This document shows positions 1-5,304 of a stretch of DNA of 5,304 bases, one piece after another. The position numbers and the translations under genes were made by a program. The notes beneath the pieces are model-generated. The model saw only the letters and a program-made list of their open reading frames with translations. It was not told where the DNA came from and searched no databases. Source of the DNA: Gammaproteobacteria bacterium (GTDB lineage: Bacteria > Pseudomonadota > Gammaproteobacteria > Steroidobacterales > BM003); the NCBI GenBank assembly GCA_026193125.1, contig JAPHSC010000008.1, positions 1 to 5,304 on the forward strand, written 5' to 3'. Position 1 is the stretch's first letter; every line of letters starts with the position of its first letter.

Positions 1-2827
1 CGTCCACCGCATCCGCCATCACTACGGCCCGGCCCAATACTTCCGCAACCTGGAACTGGAATTTGAGCAGCGAAGCGAGTTCTGAATCACTCACCCCAAC
101 GCGTGGATCCAGCACGACCTCTAACTGCCTGGTGACGCTCTTGCCGCCCGCCGTCAATTTCACCGTGTAGCTTCCGGGCAGCACAAACGCGCCCTCTGGA
201 AGTATCGGGGTAGGTTTTCCAGGCACTGCGGCGATGGAGTACTCGGACTCCAGCGTCGGCGGTGGCATATAACGCAAATTCCAGATAAAGCGGTGATGGC
301 CCGGACTGGCTGGCAGCGCCTTCGGCACACCCAGCCAGGTCTCGGCGAAATAGATACGCGCTTTCGCCTGGGGCGGAACGGTCTCGCTATCGAAAACCCG
401 CAACACGCTGCCATCGCTGCCCAGGATTTCAAGCTTGGCCATGCCGCTGAAATTCTCCGGCAGGATGTAATCCAGCACGGCTCCCGCCGGTGGATTCTCA
501 CCGGTCGGTTCCTCAGGTGGCAGCGGCGTGTCCTTGTTCTGGTTGAATCTCAACCTGATGGCGACTTCGGGTGCGACCAACTCCGGACCCGCACTCACGG
601 GCGCCTGCGCCAGGTGACGCAACGGTGCAACCGCGTCAAGGACCCATAAGGCCCGGCCCTGGGTAGCGATTACCAGGTCATCTTCATGCACCAACAGGTC
701 GTTGACGCCGGTAGTGGGCAAGTCCAGCTGCAGGCTTTGCCAGTGTTCCCCATCATCGAAAGACACATGCACACCACGACTGGTGCCCGCATACAGCAGT
801 CCTGCCTGTTTTGGGTCTTCACGTACTACTTTGACATAGGCACCGGCAGGCAACCCGCGTCCGATTTCCCGCCAACTGTTGCCCGCGTCATGGGTGACGT
901 AAGCACGTGGGGAAAAGTCATTCAGACGGTGCCTGTCAATCGCGAGATAGGCGGTGTCGGCATCGATTGCCGAAGCATCAATCAGGCTGATCTTGCTCCA
1001 GTCTTCCAGACCCTTGGGGGTAACCTCACGCCAATCCTCGCCACCGTTGCTGGTCAGGTGTACCCGTCCATTGCCGGTACCGACCCAGACCAGGCCATCT
1101 CGCAAGGGTGAGGGCGCAAGCGCAAACACCGAGGCGTAGCCGCAGGCCGTCGCCCGACTCACCGCCGCATCATCGGTACATCCCACAGCCTTGGAGTCGG
1201 CCCCGCTCAAATCCGGGCTTATGGTCTTCCAGCTTTGGCCACCATCAGTTGAACGAAACACGAACTGCGCAGCGGTATACATCGCATGGGGTGGCGCAGC
1301 AGATATCGCAAGCGGAGTTATCCAGTCGTAACGGTATTTAACTTCCCGCGGGTTTTCTGCATAGCTTGAAACCGGCCAGGGCGAGACATTCTGTGCCTGG
1401 GCGGTGCGCGCGTTCCACTTGGAAATGCGGCCTCCGAGTCCGGCGCCATAGACGATCTCCGGATTCAAGGGGTCGGGCACATCGCCATCGCGCTCATCTC
1501 CACCGACCGGGTTCCAGTCACGGAAACTGATACGACCGTAATCACTGCGACTGGCGATCGACACCGTGCCGCTGTCCTGTTGACCACTGTAGATTCGGTA
1601 AGGAAACCCGTTATCCACCGCGAGCCGGTAGAACTGTCCGGTAGGCTGGTTATACCAGCTGCTCCAGCTTTCCCCATTGTCAAACGTGACCACCGCACCC
1701 TGATCGGCCCCGGTTATCATGCGTTTCGGATTCGTCGGATCAATCCACAAGGCGTGATAATCATCGCCACCGGGAGAACTGCGAACGATGGTAAAGGTGG
1801 CGCCACCATCGGTAGAGCGGCGCAGAGGTTGTCCTCCTGCCCAGACCGTATCCCCGTCCTGCGGATCAGCGGTCAGCCAGCCCATGTAGCTGGACGCCAG
1901 GCTGCTATCGGCGTTGACCAAAACCCAGTTAGCCCCGCCATCCTCGGAGCGGTAGACACCGCCACCCTCGGCTGTTTCGATAGACGCCCACACACGCTGT
2001 GCCCGATGGCCGGGCGCGACGGCGAGTTCAATCCGACCCATGGGTGTGGCAGGCAAACCGGTGCCAATCACGGCCTTCCAGTGTCTGCCACCATCAGTGG
2101 ATTGGTAGATACTGCTGCTGCGACCCACGGTTGGCTGAAAATAGTCCAGCCATGGATGGCGCTGGACCTGCCACATCGAGGCATAGAGAATGTCGGGTGT
2201 ATCGCTGCTGAAGGCCAGATCGGCTGCACCGGTAGTGTCATCCAGGTACAGCACATGGGTCCAGGTTTCGCCGCCGTCTTCAGTGCGAAACAGGCCGCGC
2301 TGTCGATTGGGACCAAAAACGTGCCCCAGGGCTGCCACGACTGCAGTCCGATCGTCATTGGGGCTCACCCACAAATCACCGATGTGACGGGTGTCGGCCA
2401 GACCTACGTGTTTCCAGTTTTGTCCGCCATCGGTGGACCGGTAAACGCCGTCTCCATCGACGATATCCCAGCGTTGCTGAATCTGGCCGGTACCCACCCA
2501 GATCACATCCGGATTGCTCGGCGATAGAGCCAATGCACCGATGGATGCACTGCCCTGCTGTTCAAACAGCGGCTTCCAGGTCACCCCGGCATTGTCGGTC
2601 TTCCACACTCCACCATCGGCTGATCCGAAATAGAAGGTGGTGATGTTGGCCGGGTGACCGGCCACCGCCGTTGCCCAACCTCCGCGAAAGGGACCCACCT
2701 GGCGCCAGTGCAGGTCGGCATAAGAGGTGTCCGGGACCTCGGCCTGACTCTCCACCGTACAAAATGCACCGAGTATCAGCAGGCCCGTATACAAAAATTT
2801 CTGGCTGAGCAAAATCAAGTCCCGCAC
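1..2827 (-). CDS. Exported BNR/Asp-box beta-propeller protein, sortilin (Vps10)/GH74-like fold, C-terminus outside window
   Basis: One open frame of 942 codons, with no stop or frameshift, runs from a GTG at 2827 off the window edge. Residues 1-29 look like a signal peptide (hydrophobic core about 11-23, SQA before a likely cleavage site), so the protein should act outside the cytoplasm. Eleven Asp-boxes (S/T-x-D/N-x-G-x-x-W/F) start at residues 77, 131, 182, 243, 294, 338, 381, 526, 592, 645 and 689, as expected for one or two beta-propellers. A motif QGRALWVLDAV (723-733) closes the propeller part. It is followed by a DTPLPPEEP segment (766 on) and a beta-sandwich-like C-terminal region containing HRFIWNLRY (about 845-853). 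These landmarks are familiar from the roughly 1000-residue bacterial proteins annotated as sortilin-like or BNR 'glycosyl hydrolase', so most of the protein is visible. No enzymatic activity is established for this branch and I claim none. The mature visible part has only two cysteines, C550 and C562. The gene is divergent from the membrane-protein operon. Family assignment is strong; substrate is unknown. Confidence 0.95.
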   Translation of the reverse strand, partial: MRDLILLSQKFLYTGLLILGAFCTVESQAEVPDTSYADLHWRQVGPFRGGWATAVAGHPANITTFYFGSADGGVWKTDNAGVTWKPLFEQQGSASIGALALSPSNPDVIWVGTGQIQQRWDIVDGDGVYRSTDGGQNWKHVGLADTRHIGDLWVSPNDDRTAVVAALGHVFGPNRQRGLFRTEDGGETWTHVLYLDDTTGAADLAFSSDTPDILYASMWQVQRHPWLDYFQPTVGRSSSIYQSTDGGRHWKAVIGTGLPATPMGRIELAVAPGHRAQRVWASIETAEGGGVYRSEDGGANWVLVNADSSLASSYMGWLTADPQDGDTVWAGGQPLRRSTDGGATFTIVRSSPGGDDYHALWIDPTNPKRMITGADQGAVVTFDNGESWSSWYNQPTGQFYRLAVDNGFPYRIYSGQQDSGTVSIASRSDYGRISFRDWNPVGGDERDGDVPDPLNPEIVYGAGLGGRISKWNARTAQAQNVSPWPVSSYAENPREVKYRYDWITPLAISAAPPHAMYTAAQFVFRSTDGGQSWKTISPDLSGADSKAVGCTDDAAVSRATACGYASVFALAPSPLRDGLVWVGTGNGRVHLTSNGGEDWREVTPKGLEDWSKISLIDASAIDADTAYLAIDRHRLNDFSPRAYVTHDAGNSWREIGRGLPAGAYVKVVREDPKQAGLLYAGTSRGVHVSFDDGEHWQSLQLDLPTTGVNDLLVHEDDLVIATQGRALWVLDAVAPLRHLAQAPVSAGPELVAPEVAIRLRFNQNKDTPLPPEEPTGENPPAGAVLDYILPENFSGMAKLEILGSDGSVLRVFDSETVPPQAKARIYFAETWLGVPKALPASPGHHRFIWNLRYMPPPTLESEYSIAAVPGKPTPILPEGAFVLPGSYTVKLTAGGKSVTRQLEVVLDPRVGVSDSELASLLKFQFQVAEVLGRAVVMADAVD

Positions 2828-2834
2828 TACCGTT

Positions 2835-2841
2835 CTCCCCT
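2835..2841 (-). promoter_or_regulatory. Ribosome binding site that fixes the GTG start of the BNR protein
   Basis: On the minus strand AGGGGAG lies 7 nt before the GTG at 2827-2825. An in-frame TGA at 2845-2843 closes the frame just upstream, so the start must lie downstream of it. There is no ATG before the signal-peptide core, and the other near candidate, a TTG at 2818, has no comparable spacing. GTG is therefore the best start, and it gives a normal signal peptide. Confidence 0.8.
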
Positions 2842-3066
2842 GTCAAAACTCAAGATACGCAGTGTAACCAACTACCCGGGTGCGATGCTGCTCATTTGCG
2901 GCGCATACGCTCGTCAGGTCTCATCCCGAGTGGTGCAAGCCGTCGATTGTCGGATCGGCTGAGACGTTTTCCTGCCCAGGGGCACCGAGTTCCACGTTGA
3001 CTCGAAGGCCAGCGGGCCCGCAAAGGCCAGGCAATTGACCTACTTCAGTAAAGTGGGCATTACTAA

Positions 3067-3086
3067 TTGTCGTGTTAACTTGACAA
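3067..3086. promoter_or_regulatory. Candidate operator: 20-bp dyad over the -35 box
   Basis: TTGTCGTGTTAACTTGACAA is an inverted repeat centred between 3076 and 3077: outer arms TTGTC/GACAA and central GTTAAC, with 8 of 10 positions symmetric. It covers the whole -35 hexamer of the downstream promoter, so a bound dimer would block RNA polymerase. The obvious candidate ligand is the XRE-type regulator at 3569-3769. The symmetry is seen directly; the binding protein is inferred. Confidence 0.5.
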
Positions 3087-3108
3087 ATTGGGATATCGCA
3101 TCTATTCT
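3080..3108 (+). promoter_or_regulatory. Sigma70 promoter for the membrane protein/XRE operon
   Basis: A perfect -35 hexamer TTGACA (3080-3085) is followed after exactly 17 nt by TATTCT (3103-3108), a 4/6 match to the -10 consensus. Transcription would begin near 3114-3116, giving a leader of about 35 nt before the ATG at 3150. The surrounding DNA is AT-rich compared with its neighbours, as is usual for promoters. Confidence 0.7.
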
Positions 3109-3134
3109 TGGTCTAGCTTACTTTACTTTATGAC

Positions 3135-3140
3135 AAGGGG
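3135..3140 (+). promoter_or_regulatory. Ribosome binding site of the membrane protein gene
   Basis: AAGGGG lies 9 nt before the ATG at 3150. An earlier ATG at 3130 is in a different frame and has no such site, which supports 3150 as the start. Confidence 0.75.
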
Positions 3141-3149
3141 AACTTACTT

Positions 3150-3572
3150 ATGCATACGCAAACAAATGACGCCAGGCCTCGGGCGGCGCTTATCAAACGA
3201 AACACTCTCAGACTTGGGTACTGGACCTTGGCCTGGGTCTTAAGCATGGCAGTGGCTGCCTTTGGACCAAAGTTCATATGGGATTTCCATACCTTGCCAA
3301 CCTTTACTGCAATTCTTATCAACCTTGGAATTGGCGTCGGCATGATCTTGGCCAACAAGCAGCACCTACAAGGGCTGGACGAACTACAGCAAAAGATTCA
3401 GCTCGAAGCGATGGCATTGTCATTGGGAGTCGGATTAGTGGGTGGCCTTGGCTATTCACTGCTGGATACCACAAAACTCATTTCCTCCGATGCGGAAATT
3501 TCACACCTTGTCATATTGATGTCTCTGACCTATCTGGGTGGGGTGATCGCGGGCAACAGGCGCTACAAATGA
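3150..3572 (+). CDS. Small four-helix membrane protein, first gene of the operon with the XRE regulator
   Basis: A 140-residue protein with four predicted membrane segments at about residues 22-40, 50-69, 86-105 and 117-135. The N-terminal 21 residues are polar and basic (several Arg/Lys), and the C-terminus ends in NRRYK, so by the positive-inside rule both ends probably face the cytoplasm. The loop between helices 2 and 3 is long and charged (KQHLQGLDELQQKIQLEAMA, residues 70-89) and looks amphipathic; by the same topology it is also cytoplasmic. I recognise this DELQ-x-KIQLEA pattern as typical of small uncharacterised proteobacterial membrane proteins, but no function is known to me. It has its own promoter and a good ribosome binding site. 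Its TGA overlaps the ATG of the regulator gene, so the two are co-transcribed and probably translationally coupled. Catalytic residues or transport motifs are not evident. Confidence 0.9.
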   Translation: MHTQTNDARPRAALIKRNTLRLGYWTLAWVLSMAVAAFGPKFIWDFHTLPTFTAILINLGIGVGMILANKQHLQGLDELQQKIQLEAMALSLGVGLVGGLGYSLLDTTKLISSDAEISHLVILMSLTYLGGVIAGNRRYK

Positions 3573-3769
3573 AAAACCGCCTTAAGGTACTCCGTGCGGA
3601 GCGGGATTGGACCCAGGCCCAGCTCGCCAGCGAGCTGGATGTGTCCCGACAAACGATCAATGCCATTGAAACAGGTAAATTTGATCCCAGCCTGCCACTG
3701 GCGTTTAAGGCCGCTCGGCTATTTGGACAGTCGATCGAAGACATTTTCCAGGATGAAGCGGGGGCCTGA
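3569..3769 (+). CDS. Small XRE-family helix-turn-helix transcriptional regulator
   Basis: A 66-residue protein made of a single HTH_3 (Cro/C1) domain. The DNA-binding core spans about residues 15-38 (TQAQLASELDVSRQTINAIE plus TGKF), with the usual Gln-Leu-Ala of helix 2 and the SRQTIN recognition helix. It is followed by the DPSLPLAFKAARLFG segment and an IEDIF ending typical of the short, stand-alone YgzD/YozG-type regulators. There is no sensor or dimerisation extension. The ATG shares four bases (ATGA) with the stop of the membrane-protein gene, and only a weak AGG precedes it, so translation is probably coupled. The frame stays open upstream to about 3278, but that part lies antiparallel to no motif and overlaps the membrane gene in another frame, so it is not used. 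It likely represses its own operon through the dyad at 3067-3086, possibly with the membrane protein modulating it; this is inference. Confidence 0.93.
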   Translation: MKNRLKVLRAERDWTQAQLASELDVSRQTINAIETGKFDPSLPLAFKAARLFGQSIEDIFQDEAGA

Positions 3770-3845
3770 GCTTCGTGGCAAACATAGTGGCGGCAAGGGT
3801 GTCAGTTCACCTTGTCATCCGGGGGCTTTGCTACCGCGAGATCGC

Positions 3846-5304
3846 CTACATTTGGGATTCCACCGGGAAAATCTTCATGAATCCCACCACGAATCGCTGC
3901 CAGACGCTGGTATAGGGATCAACGTAAAATGTCTGTTGCTTACCATCCACCAGGCCGTGCCAGGCAATGCGCTCGCCACCCAGCCCGTCATCTTCCAGCT
4001 CCAGGCGGAAGGCCACTTGCGCAATAGTCTGGTCAAACCAGTCAGCCAAAGGCTCTGCGATCTCTGGCGACTCAAAAACCACGCCAATTTCAGTATTCTG
4101 AATAATTGATCTGGGGTCCAGGTTCAATGAGCCGATGAAAACCTCTTTTCGGTCAAGTACAAAGGATTTGGCATGCAGGCTTGCCTTTGAATCTCCTATA
4201 CCTCCCTCTCTCATCACCTCCCGCTCTGCCTCACTTAGCTTTGTATTAAGTTCATAAAGCTCGACACCCAGACGCAACAATTGCTCACGGTATTTCGAAT
4301 AGCCTGAATGCACCGCGGCCACGTCTGTTGAGGAAAGGGAATTGGTCAGAATGCGAACACGTACACCCTTCTTGCGCAGGGCTCCCAGGAAAGCCGATCC
4401 CGCTTTTCCAGGTATGAAATAGGGAGAAAAAATAATCAGGTCGCTTTGCACACCTTCCATATAGGGCCTGAGTTGCTCGGTCAGCCGATACTCTGAATTA
4501 CTGGTATCAGTTTTCAGTTTCTCAGGATCATCGGCGACGACTTTTCCAACCCCCCAGGAATACTCGAGCGCCTTTTCAGGACCTTTTTCAGTGAGCGCTT
4601 TGGCAATACTGGAGTCGCGCAAATGCTGCATGTAACTCGATTGGCGCTGCTGCTCAACAAAATCGTCAAACTGCTTCTTGCGCTGCACGGCCCGCTCCCC
4701 GGTTGGCAAGTCCTCCACCAGGCTGGCAATCGGATAGCTCAGTTCACTGTTCCAGTACAAGTCGAATGATGAGGAAACCTCATGCGCTACCGGTCCAATA
4801 CTCAGCACATCCATATCGGCGAAAGCCAACTCCGGGTCGGCATTAAAATACTCATCACCGATGTTGCGACCGCCAAGAATGGTCGCCAGATTGTCGACCG
4901 TAAAAGACTTGTTGTGAGCCCGGCGGGTCTGCTTTCCAAAGCCGGTAGCAAATTGAATGGTGCGCCCGACATTTCGGCCGAACGGATTAAAAATACGCAC
5001 CTCGACATTAGGGTGGAGATCCAGGATTGCGGCGCCTTCGTCGCGCCCACCCTGGTCAATATCATCAACCAGGACGCGAACTCTCACACCCCTGTCCGCA
5101 GCCTTGAAGAGGCTGTCAATAAACAGGCTTCCTACGACATCATTGTGGATCATATAATACTGCGTATCGATGCTGCGCTCGGCAACACTTGCCAGCGCAA
5201 CGCGGGCAACAAACGCGTCCAGCCCGTTATCCAGCAAGTAAAAACCTGACTCGTTTGCATGCCCCTGGAACTCACGTGCGAAATTGCGGCCCAGGAATGT
5301 GTCC
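3846..5304 (-). CDS. Phospholipase D family protein, cardiolipin synthase C (ClsC/YmdC)-like, N-terminus outside window
   Basis: The visible 485 residues hold two complete PLD catalytic motifs (numbered from the first full codon at 5303). HKD1 is H130-x-K132-x4-D137 followed by GGRNIGDEYF (144-153). HKD2 is H377-x-K379-x4-D384 followed by GSLNLDPRS (391-399) and NTEIG (403-407). Both are needed to form one active site, so the enzyme looks functional. The VRVLVDD strand before HKD1 and the long charged linker between the repeats (about 200-270) fit the ClsC branch, whose E. coli member makes cardiolipin from phosphatidylglycerol and phosphatidylethanolamine at the inner membrane. The frame stays open to 5304 and encodes conserved SGFYLLDNGLDAF (about residues 19-31), so the TTG at 5237 is not the real start. 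The protein's beginning, perhaps with a signal or lipoprotein sequence, is missing. The stop is TAG at 3848-3846. It converges on the XRE gene across 76 bp. A different phospholipid substrate cannot be excluded. Confidence 0.93.
   Translation of the reverse strand, partial: DTFLGRNFAREFQGHANESGFYLLDNGLDAFVARVALASVAERSIDTQYYMIHNDVVGSLFIDSLFKAADRGVRVRVLVDDIDQGGRDEGAAILDLHPNVEVRIFNPFGRNVGRTIQFATGFGKQTRRAHNKSFTVDNLATILGGRNIGDEYFNADPELAFADMDVLSIGPVAHEVSSSFDLYWNSELSYPIASLVEDLPTGERAVQRKKQFDDFVEQQRQSSYMQHLRDSSIAKALTEKGPEKALEYSWGVGKVVADDPEKLKTDTSNSEYRLTEQLRPYMEGVQSDLIIFSPYFIPGKAGSAFLGALRKKGVRVRILTNSLSSTDVAAVHSGYSKYREQLLRLGVELYELNTKLSEAEREVMREGGIGDSKASLHAKSFVLDRKEVFIGSLNLDPRSIIQNTEIGVVFESPEIAEPLADWFDQTIAQVAFRLELEDDGLGGERIAWHGLVDGKQQTFYVDPYTSVWQRFVVGFMKIFPVESQM

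Larger units (their letters stand above)
2842..3149. other. Divergent intergenic region
   Basis: This stretch of about 308 bases has no convincing gene on either strand. The left part (2842-3040) is GC-rich and holds a perfect 10-bp palindrome GCGGGCCCGC (3012-3021) flanked by two copies of AAGGCCAG (3005-3012 and 3023-3030). I could not find a convincing sigma70 promoter facing left for the BNR gene. The right part (3041-3149) turns AT-rich and contains the promoter, dyad and ribosome binding site of the membrane-protein operon, listed separately. Confidence 0.7.

Noticed and set aside
1580..2527. A 315-codon open frame on the plus strand
   Set aside because: It lies wholly antisense to the BNR-protein gene. 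Its translation has no recognisable domain, while the minus strand here encodes six regularly spaced Asp-boxes (those starting at residues 131 to 381). It is open because of the base composition of the true gene.
2562..2846. A 94-codon minus-strand frame covering the start of the BNR gene
   Set aside because: It is a different frame of the same strand. The BNR frame gives a signal peptide and Asp-box, whereas this one gives a Gly/Arg-rich sequence with no homology.
2842..2960. A sigma70 promoter facing left for the BNR gene
   Set aside because: TACACT- and TATCTT-like -10 boxes occur on the minus strand, but none has a -35 resembling TTGACA at 16-18 nt. The promoter may be of another class or further upstream.
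3278..3769. A 163-codon version of the XRE regulator starting at 3278
   Set aside because: The extra 97 residues are an out-of-frame reading of the membrane-protein gene with no motif. The HTH domain begins at the ATG at 3569, which overlaps the upstream stop in the usual coupled way.
3791..3816. Possible hairpin terminator in the convergent gap (CAAGGGTG/CACCTTG)
   Set aside because: The stem has seven pairs with one bulged G, and neither strand has a following T tract. It could be a weak bidirectional terminator, but the support is too thin to annotate.
4782..5249. A 155-codon plus-strand frame
   Set aside because: It is antisense to the HKD1 half of the PLD gene and has no ribosome binding site or domain.

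Overview
The window looks like ordinary chromosomal DNA from a moderately GC-rich Gram-negative bacterium, most probably a gammaproteobacterium. This rests on codon usage, a ClsC-type phospholipase D protein, a secreted BNR-repeat (sortilin/Vps10-like) protein and Shine-Dalgarno/sigma70 signals; the exact genus cannot be read from the sequence. There are four genes. Two large ones run off the window edges, and two small ones lie between them.

Layout: (1) From position 1 to 2827 on the minus strand lies one uninterrupted reading frame of 942 visible codons. It encodes an exported beta-propeller protein with eleven Asp-box (BNR) repeats; its C-terminus lies beyond position 1. (2) Positions 2842-3149 are a divergent intergenic region. 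Its right half carries a good sigma70 promoter facing right, with a 20-bp dyad over the -35 box. (3) Positions 3150-3769 on the plus strand hold a two-gene unit: a small four-helix membrane protein, and a 66-residue XRE-type HTH regulator whose ATG overlaps the preceding TGA (ATGA). (4) After a 76-bp convergent gap, a phospholipase D / cardiolipin synthase C-like gene runs on the minus strand from beyond 5304 down to 3846. Both of its HKD motifs are intact and its true start is outside the window.

How the genes work together: only the membrane protein/regulator pair shows real linkage (shared promoter, overlapping codons). The dyad at its promoter suggests the regulator controls its own operon, which is an inference. 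The BNR protein (extracytoplasmic) and the PLD enzyme (membrane phospholipid metabolism) are on the opposite strand, and the sequence does not tie them to the pair. I see no rRNA, tRNA, CRISPR array, insertion sequence or phage gene. I do not see a clearly novel multi-gene system; the cassette at 3067-3769 is the part most worth following up.
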